A stretch of DNA of 64,000 nt from assembly GCA_019055375.1 (NCBI GenBank), contig JAHQIW010000189.1, positions 62,001-126,000 on the forward strand. Direction: 5' to 3'. The position numbers and the translations under genes are program-made. The notes under the pieces are model-generated. The model saw only the letters and a list, made by a program, of their open reading frames with translations, had not been told where the DNA came from and did not search any database. Shown one piece after another: positions 1-10,815 of the stretch (the stretch's first letter is position 1; each line of letters starts with the position of its first letter). The DNA is from Parelaphostrongylus tenuis (Eukaryota > Nematoda > Chromadorea > Rhabditida > Metastrongylidae).

Positions 1-1860
1 CAAGGCCGAAACATTGATATTGCAGTGTATTAATGCCCACGACGGACCACATGTATGGCTCAAAAATAACCATCGGGCATATCGAAATCGATTTCTTAGT
101 TTATTCCCAGCTTATTGATAGAACTGAATATCAATGAGTCCCTAACAACGTGGATCGCATAAAGATCTTACTCTAATTTTCATTCGGAATTATTTCCTTC
201 CAAGATTCAAAAATGTCGAAATTGTTTGGCCACCGTCGCGATCACGTGTATAGATTCCGTTGCAAGCACAATCGGACGTTTTGGAAGGAGTGTACACAGT
301 GCCGTACACACGGCCCTTCGATAATGACTCTTAGAAACCGTTTTGCCTGAAGCAGGTATTATGATCTAGTGGAGGAGCAACTGTCCAGATGGTAATCCCA
401 TTCGGTCGGTTAGTCTGTGCTCTGAAAATTTGCAAAGAAATTCAATTGACCTTTCAGCAGTCTTTATTCAAACTAGCGAAAACTCTTGGTGATTTTGTAT
501 CAAAAGTTTCAAAAGAAGAAACATGATACTTCTTATTTTTCAACATCAGGATTATTTGGTATTTATATTTTCTGCTATGTAGAAATACATCCATTTCGAA
601 GCTTTTAAGCCTTATTATTCTGTCATTGACGTCTGGCAGAACAGAGTCAATCATGTATTGTAGAGTGATTTGTAATGACTCTAGGAAATAAGTTTTCTTA
701 ACTATTGGCGTTCCAAAGTAATGCCATTTATTATGTGTAATATAGTGGCCGTTTGCACAGAATGCGTAGAAGTGGCATTGTGTTCTTAATAGTTTAAAGG
801 ACGCTAAATACTTTTGAATTCACATCTGTTGCAGTTTACACGATGCTTGATTTATTTATACTCGCTTATATGGTTGAATAAAGCACTTTTACCTACCGCG
901 AGATATCGATCAAGCTTGAACTATCTCCACTTGATCTGGATTTACTGTTGAGCAACCTTTCGTTACCTGAAGTTCCTATAGCCGCTTTATGGTTCCCCCA
1001 TGTCGTGACTATTGTTTCGCTAATGACTGCGTTGTTTCTAGGACGATAGTAGTCTTTGACACTCGTACTCTTGACTGTGTATCCGGGTAGAAACGTCAAA
1101 CTCGTTCAAATCTGTCTTGAAAGACTCTACTAGGGAATGAACTATGCCGCTACATTTCATAGTTCAACAGTGAGGAACATCACCAAGCTCTGATAAGGTG
1201 TTGAGCCACTGGAGGTGTGTGAATACTTGTTGGGATCTGATCTTAAGTTTGAATCCATTCTCCAACATACCAAATATAGAACACGCTGAGAAGTTACATT
1301 CACTTCTACCAGCGATCGTTCTCCAATCTTTATAGAAGAAGAAGACAAGTCTATATACAGTTTTCTGGAACTTGTCGATGAATGTATCACTTTTACGATG
1401 AGTAAGTTCTGCCAAACGCCTTTTTGCCTGTTCTGTGCTTAAGATTTTCAAATTTTCCTTATAAGTTCTTAGACACTTAAGTGTTCCGATTCGAAAGGTC
1501 ATCAAATGCCACGATCGCGTTCATCCTGCCACCGTTCGATAGAGTGTACGAAAAGGCTTTTTAAGCTGAACGATAATGTGAGATTCCGGAATTTTGTGAG
1601 AAATACTTCATTGTTATGATGGCTAAGAATTTATGACTAAGCAGAGCGTTTGTTTATTCCATAGTAGAAAGCGTGACTCCGGTGGAGCATATTAATGGAT
1701 ATCAAAGAGAAGGCATTCCTTCATAATTACCTGATCGTCAACGATTCTATAACTGAATGAATGTCGTTCAAGTTATATGACATAATAAATCGACGCCTTC
1801 TTGGTGGGAGTCCTTGAAAACTGTGCAGATGTCTTTTTTTCGCGGTAAATGGTTCTGTCT
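1..1860. other. No recognisable gene (1-1860)
   Basis: AT-rich sequence with short open frames on both strands. The longest is a 113-codon minus-strand frame at 1164-1505. None shows a domain I recognise, a clear pair of splice sites with matching phase, or a signal peptide. I treat the stretch as intergenic or as decayed repeat. Confidence 0.5.
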
Positions 1861-2040
1861 TTTTGAATTTTGAGTTCGCTATCGCTTGAATCTCTGAGTG
1901 CTACCGCATCAGATAGGCATCATCGTCGCCAGCTGATTCATGAGTCCACCGTCGATTCTATCGCAACGACTCTAGTTCGTCCCATCGTGGGAACCACTCA
2001 CTCTGATTCTTTAATATCTATCATTACAGCAGAACTTCTT

Positions 2041-2175
2041 CTACCAGTGAGAGACTTTCATGAGCAGCTGTTTCAGAACTTGATTCTTCTCACCAATTTG
2101 TTCTCTAACTTCATGTACTTCATTCAATGTCTTCATTGTTGGAAAAGTGATACCGCGTCCTTTGTTTGGTTCCGT
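2041..2175 (-). CDS. Unidentified exon-like fragment, helical
   Basis: On the minus strand this frame is open from about 2175 and closes with TAG at 2041-2043. It encodes a charged, heptad-like stretch that includes EVREQIGEKNQVLKQLL and looks like a coiled coil. A GT donor just before the stop (CACTG followed by GTAGAA) would let it continue as a spliced exon. I do not recognise the family. It could be one exon of a small nuclear or cytoskeletal protein, or a chance frame. No partner exon was found. Confidence 0.25.
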   Translation of the reverse strand, partial: TEPNKGRGITFPTMKTLNEVHEVREQIGEKNQVLKQLLMKVSHW

Positions 2176-2535
2176 TTACCCCTATTGTGCCAATAGTTCG
2201 AGATCCATATAGTTTTAAAACGCTTGTACAGTAACTTTTTTATTACAATATTGCAGACATGAAGTTCCTTCCACATGAAAAAATGTTTTGAAACAGTTGA
2301 CAAGTGATTTGAAGAGTTTCTCACATGTCACACTGTTGCGAAGATGAGATAGTTTGTTTTTTTTTATGAAAATGCCGTTGTTCGGAGAAGTGAATCAACT
2401 CGACCTGGTAGGTACGGACACTATGATGTCCATGTGCAATTCAATGGTCCTTTGAGTTTAGCTCTTTGAAAGCTGCTTCTTTGGCCTGTAATTCCTTTTT
2501 TCTTCTTCTTCTTCTTCGCAAACCAAGCAATAGCA

Positions 2536-2703
2536 CGGCCGTCTTAAGAAGCCAATTGACCGCTTCTATTCCGAGATCCTGCGGGAAAGGTACACTGAAG
2601 CGGGTATTTTTCCACATGAATATGAAGCTCCAATTGTACCGAAAAAGGACACTTCAAAGCGTGTTAAACTCTATATTAAGAAGTTGAGAGGGCGGAAAAT
2701 CTA
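2536..2703 (+). CDS. Unidentified terminal-exon-like ORF, basic C-terminus
   Basis: After a possible acceptor (CAATAG) near 2535, a frame of about 55 codons runs to TAA at 2701-2703. It includes the segments DRFYSEILRERYTEAGIF and KRVKLYIKKLRGRKI. The composition (charged, balanced, few rare residues, basic tail) is protein-like and differs from the neighbouring AT-rich frames. The acceptor side is preceded by a CTT microsatellite at 2500-2518, which could serve as a polypyrimidine tract. I do not recognise the family, and no upstream exon was located. Confidence 0.3.
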
Positions 2704-4180
2704 ATTTCCGAGGTTGCTGAAAACTAAATGAGACGAAGACGACTTTAATGTAAAATATGGACGGAGTCTTCTTTCAGTTGCTGGCTAGCTCGTATCTAAC
2801 TATACACTCTACGACATCGCAGTAGTTGTGATATAGATGCCACAATGCAGGTTAGCGTTACTGGTGGTGGCCGTTATCAAACTATGCGGCACCGGGCGTG
2901 CTCACTTAATTGCGGTGCGGTTATTATTTATGATCATTCGTCGAAAACCAGATAGTAGCACAGCAGTCTTTATCTTTTTTTTTCCATGATCATTGGTTTG
3001 CTCTCCTTTTATAGAATTTGCCTTTTTATTTCACATCACTACATGAGATTTCTTGGCTTCACTAAAAATAACAAATTACACTCAAGCGAACTTTTGCCCT
3101 AATATCTCATTGTGCTTGTTGTCGACATTTTCCGCTTATTCATTTCACATGATTCTCAACACATCTCTATAGCTCTTTGTATGATCCACCTCGTGATTTT
3201 CTTGTCACTATGCGTATCCCACTACTTCAAACATTCAGTTTGTTTTTCGAAAACTTCTATGAACATTGTAGATCATTGGTGCAGCACGTCTGCAAATCTC
3301 AAGGGTAGTCTGGCTGTGCTGTTCCATAGGTTTGGTGTTGACTGCCGAAGAAAATGCTAAGAAGTAGGGATCGGCTCATCGCCGCGAAGAGCATCACAAC
3401 CACTTGGCCTCGACCCCTCGGTCATCACTACTGTACGGAATTCATCAGTTCTTGTTCTCGATTTCTTTCCTCGCATTTATCGTCCACAAAGGTTCTCAAG
3501 CACATTCTATGCTGTTTCGACTGTTGACTGACGCTTTCGTCTTTTTTATGATGTCGTAAAATAATAGGTGAGGCGATATTTTTCAAGAATTTGGAGCTAG
3601 CCGAGCTAGGGCATTTTCACGCTGGTTTCATTAGAACGCTGAGGAGCGGAACGAAGCAACATCTTTCTGATAGGGATACACCGACCCCACTACTGCTATC
3701 CACCGCCGTCTACTCACAGTAATCGGGAAACAAAGTTCCACAGATTTTGAGAAGGATTTTTTGAAAAATTATGTTGAGAAAGTAATCAAAGGAAATTGTA
3801 AGCAAAATCAAATCAAAAGTTGACCTTTGAAGATGTCAAATTCATGTCCACGGTGAGGTAAAAGGCATGGTTCCATGAATGCTTTAATATTCTCCTCCGC
3901 TTTTCATGAAATGAGCCATCTATCCGCGGGCTGAAACCTTCAAAAAATGCATCTTGAGCATCTATCCAATTTTTCTTTGAGATAGCGTATGATGAAAGCA
4001 GGTACCACAGTTCTTCATCACAGACAGTTACAAGTCTTCGTATATTGAACGCAAACCTAGTACGTGGGTGGCTAGGCTTCATTCTTCATGATCGTATACT
4101 GTCAGAAACTTTCGCATCTAGTTTTCGGAGTATTTAAAGACGATTTAACGGACCAAATCCATTCCTATGATTAATCGGTG
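2704..4180. other. Non-coding or unassigned stretch
   Basis: Nothing recognisable. One minus-strand frame at 3813-4082 (89 codons, with a stretch EELWYLLSSYAISKKNWIDA) reads like protein but has no identifiable domain or partner exons. It may be decayed transposon or a lone exon. Confidence 0.4.
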
Positions 4181-4195
4181 TAGGATGAAGTCTCA

Positions 4196-4300
4196 GGCTC
4201 TTGGCATTGATCAATCTCTGAGGTATGCGTCATGCATGCGACTACATCAAACATCGCATATGTGATTGAATGCATATCTGGCCTGTAACATGGCTTGCAC
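4196..4300 (-). repeat. SINE family tail fragment (copy 1)
   Basis: Shares the tail block CTCTTGGC(A/G)TTGATCA, the GCGTCATGCAT block and TGAATGCATATCTGGCCTGT with the fuller copies at 17372-17668 and 27152-27450. Only the 3' part of the repeat is present; the tRNA-like head is missing. Confidence 0.6.
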
Positions 4301-4394
4301 TGCCTTAACTTGCCAGTGTTTTTATACCCATAGACAAGTTTGATACTATTCGTCTCGAATGTTTTCTTGAGACCACGCTCAAAATTTTAATATA

Positions 4395-4782
4395 TCTGAC
4401 AGTTATTTTGAGTCAACATGTTATGTGGTTTTTATGGACAACTTATAAGGCTCAATACATGTGTTTGGACCTTAACAGCCTCGTCAGATGGGCAGTACCC
4501 ATCGTCTTCAGTCAATCCTCTCAAAATGCTCCACTCACACACTCCTTACTTAGAGTAGGCGACTACGTACGATTTACACGTGCCGTAGAGTGAAATAAAC
4601 CACTAGAACAGCAAAGTTTTACACTCAATTGTTCTTGACTGGTATTTGTAAAATAATACATTTCTTCAAAAAATATTATGTTATTTTATAATATTATAAT
4701 AATACATATTATTAAAAAAATTATATTAAAAAAATAAAAGTAATAAAACATGACATGTTGACTCAAAATTATCAGATTTATT
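4395..4782. mobile_element. MITE-like element with inverted ends
   Basis: The left end (4395-4433) contains TTTTGAGTCAACATGTTATG. The right end (4745-4782) contains its reverse complement, ACATGACATGTTGACTCAAAA. Between them lies a very AT-rich core (4655-4745, runs of ATAATATT and ATTAAAAAAA). A related end occurs at 12240-12275. With no coding capacity and about 390 bp between inverted ends, it fits a non-autonomous DNA transposon. No target-site duplication was confirmed by eye. Confidence 0.55.
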
Positions 4783-5984
4783 GAAAGTTTGGTATCCATT
4801 CATTGACTACGGAGGATTAGGAAACCTGATGAGCTCGGGGTGAGAGACTGAATCAAAATTACGTCTGTACTCGAGGGCACCTCAACCACGGCGCCAACAC
4901 TCCCTTATGACTTCTGACCAGTAGCCAACGAGTGATTTCTAAAGATATTGGTAAAATATGTCAGGTTACTACTTTTTCCTTCAATTTCGAATATCGGTTA
5001 GTAAATGTCAACAACTGAAGAATAAATTCCGTGAAATAATCGTCAATTACTTGAAAACCTAATTAATTAGCTCAAGTGGCAGCCTAAAATTGTCAGTTAG
5101 GTGCTACTCTTCTCAAGAACCCATGAACACATTGTGGCAATGACACCCTATGATTCTTGCTGACGATACGGTATAGACGAGTAGCCGCGGAGTTATCGTG
5201 GCAAAAGTTTACGCACAGCTGAACTTCCGTGTGGAAATGAGCTGTGGAATTGAGTTTCGCATGGTAATGATAAACTACTTCCCGTCTTGACTATTGTTTA
5301 AGTGGTAGTGGTAAGCCTCCTGTTGATCATCGGCCTTTCAACATTCAGTGGCGGTTGAACATGAGCATAATTTTAGCCTGGAACTGGTTTTGAATTAATC
5401 ATTGCTAATCGTGAGTGATTCGTGAAAATGCAGAAGCTGTTTTACCACTTTCTAAGCGAATGAAGAGAAATTCAAGAACCCGCACTCATAATCCGGTCTA
5501 ATAATGTGATGAAGTCGAAAAGAAGGATGGAAAATATTGTTGACGCTCTGAATTCCCACTACTACATAGTTTATTGCTAATATAATATAAAAAGTATTTA
5601 GTGATTCGCTTCAGTGAATTATGAGATCTTTATGGTCAAACTGAAAGACAAGAAAGTATCAGTTTACTAGTTATCTCGGTGACGCTCTTCGGATCTGGCG
5701 ATGATGGTAACGAGAAATTGATTGAACTCCAGACGAAGTTGCTCACCTTCATGGAGGAGATTACATGCCACACAAACCGCAGATGAAAGTTGTGGAGGAA
5801 GGCTGAAATCAAATTCATGCGGCTACAGCACAGTATGATGAGGCGTACCATTGTTTTGCCTTTATGACACGTGAATGATATTAAATTGGTAGAAAAATTC
5901 TTAAAGCCCTCCAAAAACTCACAGTTTATACATAAATTCAGCCAGAAACATAATAATTACTTTTCAGAGTAAAGAGCGTCATTA

Positions 5985-6490
5985 TTCACGATCTTCTGCC
6001 AACGACCTGGAAGCATCCAGACCTAGTCGAAGTACCATTCCTGGGACCTCCAATCAAAAAAACTCTTGGCATGCCTCTTCAACTTGGCCAAATGTCTCAA
6101 AACGGCGTTAAGGCAGAAAATGTTACATGGAGCGGAAAACACCATAATCGGACGGCGAAGAATTTGGACTGTAGGCTAGATGCGAAAAGGCCTCAACTCC
6201 CTCCACATCATTGAACTTTTCCCTAGTCTTCTTTGTGGTGTGAGGTTTAGCATTGTCTTGCTGAAACAACGCGCGCTTTCGATGAATCCGTAACGTGGTT
6301 GGTCCTCGGGGCTGAGATCACCAAATCCAAATCGCTTGTACCACTTGCAACAGTCACACGACTTGCCGTATCTTCACCTTCGGCACCACAGATCTCCTTC
6401 GCAACATCCCTTGTCCAATGTTTTTGCTTCAGGCAATAGCGTACCAAAACTCGAATGTCAATTTTGTTCATCGTCATCATCGTCATCCGA
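5985..6490 (-). pseudogene. Internally deleted mariner transposase remnant
   Basis: On the minus strand, 6490-6300 reads as the N-terminal helix-turn-helix part of a mariner transposase (IDIRVLVRYCLKQ, then AEGEDTASRVTV). From about 6290 to 5985 it reads as the C-terminal part in drifting frames: a QQDNAKPHTT-like stretch, YSPNSSPSDYGVF containing the last catalytic-triad Asp, then FETFGQVEEACQEFF. The catalytic middle is missing and stops and frameshifts occur, so it cannot encode an active enzyme. Confidence 0.75.
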
Positions 6491-6879
6491 AGAGTAAATT
6501 AAAATTGGATACACTATAACGAGCGCCGCTGTGAGGATTTTTCATGGAAATATTCCTGAGTTATTCCCATGAATTTTCAATAATCAGCGCTTTGTAAAAC
6601 AAACATAAAGTTTTGATTTTGCGCGGATATTAAGGGACTTTTTCGCCAACTTGATAATGTGAGCACTTTACTCACAAATATCGAAGAAAGAATGACCGCA
6701 AAGAAGTGGTCATGGTGGTGCAAAGATAGCACGCGACTCCCCTGTAATGGTGGAACGTGTGTTCAACTCCCCTGAGGTCAACTTCTTGTATACCACTTAA
6801 TCTTCTTAGATGAATACTTTACTTATTCACTTATCTTATTCTAGACCTATGTTTTGTAAGTTCTTTGCACTGATTCTTT

Positions 6880-6975
6880 TTGGGGCGTGGGAGCGTGTGA
6901 TGGAATGAAATGAGGTGCCTTGCAATACGCCTGGATTCGGTCACTGGTTCGATCACAGACCCCAAGAACACCTAG
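6880..6975 (+). repeat. tRNA-like repeat with a B-box-like block
   Basis: Contains CACTGGTTCGATCACAG, which matches the Pol III B-box core GGTTCGA, preceded by a GAATGAAATGAGGTGCC block. No complete cloverleaf can be drawn, so I read it as SINE-like rather than a tRNA gene. Confidence 0.35.
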
Positions 6976-7039
6976 ACCTCTATCTCCAAGATCGAAGAAT
7001 TATTACCATACTTATGTGAGAATATAGCACACTGATTTG

Positions 7040-7110
7040 GTGCACCGCCGCGAAAAGTCACTGTAGATATGGTTAAAGGTCAGATATGCATTCAACCACT
7101 TTGATTCTGC
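7040..7110 (+). repeat. SINE family fragment (copy 2)
   Basis: Matches the 3' part of the SINE in plus orientation: CGCGAAAAGTCACTGTA then GGTCAGATATGCATTCAACCA, comparable to 50268-50305. Confidence 0.5.
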
Positions 7111-8640
7111 GAATGGAGTTAGATGAATGCTGTATTTCTCACGAAACGTTTAGGTGAAAGAGAAAGAAAGTCTTCAGAAATGAAGATTTGTTTCCTGCGC
7201 TGCAGAGAATCTGTTCACTATCCCAAATTTGGTCCATGCTTTGTGTGTAGTGGTGGCCGGTTAGCTAAGAGTGCCCAATAATTGCCCAAAAATGAATTCA
7301 CATATGAGGTGTTCGGTAACTTAGGAGAGATCACGGTAAAATTAAAACAGCACCAGTGTGCATGAAACATCTTATATAAAGCTGCATTATACAAAGGACC
7401 GATGTGAATTGAGAACGTCATGAAAAGTTGTGGATGAAAACCAGCGTAATGTCAATAATTATGAAATTCCCTTCTCAGCAACTTGAGAAGAACAACTCAC
7501 TGAAAAAGCAAAACTTTACCCTTTGCAGACGATCTCACTTCTTATTTACTTGTGTCCTAATTCCACAAAGTGATGGAAATTTCGTTAGGGATAGGGCACA
7601 TGTGCCTTCTTCTGGCGTCATTGTCTTTCCAAAATAATTTAATCGATAGAACTGGCTTCTTTTACTAATACGTTAAGGTTCTTATACCTTTTCATAACGA
7701 GATAACTGGTGACAGTTTCCGTATGGTCACGGCAATTGTCTTCTTACACAAACTTCGACCGGAGTAACACAGGAAGACACTTTTTACAGACCCTACTAGC
7801 TCGACTTCCACACTTCCCACGAGTGCAAGCACATCGATCATTGTCAGCTGGTGTATTCCGTTACATTGACATGAGTTCTAATGATTAAAATCTAGAATTA
7901 ATCAGATGGGATTCTCATCTTAAGAAATGCTCTACCTTCTGTTGTCCTCTAGCTTCTCTTATCCTCTCATCTACTACGAATTTTTTATCTATTTCTTTCA
8001 ATAATTTTTCACTCCATGTAGCGCGGTAAACAAATGGATTTCATTAATATGAAATCATAGCATTGAATCCATAATGAAAAGATGAATGAATTGCTGTCCA
8101 GTTATTTTTTTCTTCTCTTTAACGAGTTGTCATAAATTTCGCGAATCAAATTGGGCTTCAGTAACACGACCGACCGACGAATAATTGGTAATGCTGGCTT
8201 TCATGTTACACGTTATACGCTTTTTATGACCGTTGCCGTGGAACGTTCTTGAAGACGACTTTGAAACTCACCGAAATTCCGAAATGGCTCCGTCATTTGT
8301 TCGTTTTTCACCGATTTCGTTGAGTACTACTAACACATTTCCGGGGTCCAAGTTTGCAGTGGCGATGAACTCCTGGTACCTACAACGACAATATGCACTC
8401 GTTCAAAAGTCTTCCACTTCATGTACTTAGCTATAGAATTATATCTCTTCAAAAGCAATATCAGAATTCGGAACTAACTCTAATTTTAGTTCTAAGGCTG
8501 CCTCAAGCGCTGATATGCTACTGTATTCTAAAGCTTATATGAGGTCGTTAACATGACATTTGTCGCACTATTGCTAACGTTCCGGCTGACTTTGTCTTCT
8601 TTAGGAGCGTTTTTCCCCTTTTGTTTTGTCGTTCACTTTG
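7111..8640. other. No recognisable gene (7111-8640)
   Basis: AT-rich, with short frames only and no domain or splice-consistent exon set seen. Confidence 0.5.
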
Positions 8641-8650
8641 CGCAAAGTGA

Positions 8651-8818
8651 GACCATCTGCACGGATCCAGTGGGACACTCAGCTTCGAACAAAGCGAGAT
8701 CTACCGAAAAGTTGATGACATCGAAAGAAACAACAACCTTCGCCCACGTCATGAACAATACATTAACTTATTTGACAACGATAAAATATATGGGAAGGAT
8801 CACAAGTGCGGAGTATAG
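8651..8818 (+). CDS. Unidentified exon-like ORF
   Basis: A 55-codon frame ending in TAG at 8816-8818 encodes an acidic and basic balanced stretch including LSFEQSEIYRKVDDIER and LRPRHEQYINLFDNDKIYG. A good acceptor (TCTTCTTTAG) lies at about 8604 upstream, but in the frame used here a TGA sits at 8648-8650, so the start is unclear. The protein-like composition stands out from the surroundings. I do not recognise the family. Confidence 0.3.
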   Translation, partial: DHLHGSSGTLSFEQSEIYRKVDDIERNNNLRPRHEQYINLFDNDKIYGKDHKCGV

Positions 8819-8869
8819 ATTTCGTAACATTTCTTCACCACGGCGTTTGAAGCTTGACCAAAGATAATG

Positions 8870-10640
8870 TTTGCGGTTTTCAAATATTCAGAAATCATCA
8901 AATATCATCTCGAACTCAATAAGCTATCCAGATCTGTGCAATCGATGTTGATATTGATTGATTAGATGAAATACTTATTTTCATTTTAGGAAGTGCTGTG
9001 ATAGAAGACGACAAGCAGGTAGTTCAACATTGTAACCTTGTTTTATTTGACACTTTGTATAATAGTTTGCGCTTCATATTACACTGTGATGCGTGGTAAT
9101 ATGTAATAAAATCGGTCAATACATATCAGTCACAATCAATAGAATAAATCAGCAAAAATGGAATCAAGCGCCATAAAAAATCGCTTCCAAACTGTCCCTC
9201 TCGTTCTTCAAATAAGATATGCTTATAGGATATTTTTTGATACTCATGACGAGGTTTAGAAAAGGTCGATTTTTTTGAATTTCTATAAACTCTAAAAATA
9301 AACTGAAATGCGACATGAAACTGATTGGGGTAGAACCGCGTGTAATGTGACCTGAAAGTTTCCGATTATGTTTGTTTAGTTCTTATTATCTAGATCGTTA
9401 AATGCCTAGATGACCCGTCCACACGTGCTCTCGGATACCAGCATGTCCTCTGGTACATTTGCCGTCTTGCAATCTCCATCAATAGTAGTTATCGAATTCG
9501 TGTACTAGTTTACCCTATTAATTTTCTATTGTCTTCTCTTCTTATCGAGATCTTGATTGAATTTTAAGTGTGATCTTTCGTTATCATACTAATATCCAGC
9601 CAGGACATTCCCATTCTCCGTAACAGTCAAATGCGAGTTTTTGTAGATACAAGGTTTTGATGGTTTTCAACTATGATTCTTCTCAGACAACACCTATTAA
9701 AGTGATCACTTAACTGCAGATGAAGGGCAAATAACAGGTCTTCATCATCACTAAAGCATAACACAGTTGATGCGGATCGTCACATGTTACTTTCCCCCTA
9801 GCTGCCAAATTTTTGTGATGAGTAGTATTTTTAAAAAATTGAAAACTCAACAAAGAAAAGGATTTGCCCATTCATGCCATTGAATACTCTTCGGGTTGTT
9901 TATGACAATTATAAATTTTTATTTTACTTCAAATCTGTTGAGGATCCATCTTTTTGAAAATTGTCTAAGAAATTATATATTCAAGTTTTTGCGGGCAACC
10001 ACAATCACAGCGATGTGCTCGGTGGATACTATCTTTTCATGAAGACGAAAGTGTACTTTTTCAATCACCTCGTCATTGAAATGATAAGTTCCATTGAAAG
10101 AAGTCTTTTCCCTTTCAAAAATAAGTTTTCTATCAACATAAATTGATAAAGCTTGAATCTTGTAGGTATGATGACGTCGAGACTTTTAGCGGAAAAAGTC
10201 ACAATGAACGGAGTGATGCTTGTTTGGAGCTGAACTGGGCGGTTTTTTCGACACATCGAGGCTCACTGATTAGTCATCGTAAAGACCATTTTGCGGGAGC
10301 TGGATAATTTTTTATCGGGAACATTCAATGGTAATCTCATGCGAATCCATTCGGTATGACCGCAGTATGCTCGTGGTGTTCGTTCCATCGATGGACTGCT
10401 CGCGCTGAGGACATCTTCCGGGTAATGGGTCCACTGGCTCGCTTGTCCACCCTTCATGCTGGCATTAATGATTTGACCCGATTGGGGAGAGGGTGTGAGC
10501 TCGCTTCTAGTTTCATTGGCAATATGAGATGGACGTAAGTACATCGGCAATAAGGTGTCATTTCGATCAGTTATTAGCCTCATTTGGGCCGCATGCGTTC
10601 CGACCTAAGCCTCCCTTTCATCGCCTCGACATTGAGATCG
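8870..10640. other. Unassigned stretch downstream of ift22
   Basis: Mostly AT-rich. On the minus strand 10065-10583 is one long frame broken by a single TGA at 10263-10265, with protein-like text such as GHTEWIRMRLPLNVPDKK. It lies just past the proposed end of ift22. It may be an unrecognised exon of another minus-strand gene or a pseudogenic piece. No function can be assigned. Confidence 0.35.
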
Positions 10641-10651
10641 TCCCATTATTC

Positions 10652-10815
10652 TTAATCCTCCACTAGTAATGTTAAGAAGCATTTCAGACAATCGAGAAAG
10701 AACATGGAATCCCAACTGTTATTTACTGAACTAGAAAACGTGAAAAGTATATTTGCGGAGAGTGGTACAAAGTTTCCTAGTACTCGAGATTCATGGGCCT
10801 TTTTTCCGCTTGTCT
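10652..10815 (-). CDS. ift22: ift22 probable last exon (start uncertain)
   Basis: A minus-strand frame closing at TAA (10652-10654) reads LGNFVPLSANILFTF, then a hydrophobic helix ending FLTLLVED. The pattern (strand, Ser/Asn-rich linker, amphipathic C-terminal helix) resembles the IFT22 C-terminus but is weaker evidence than exons 1-4. One possible phase-2 acceptor is AAAG near 10816. An additional small exon between 10855 and 11330 may be missing. Confidence 0.45.
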
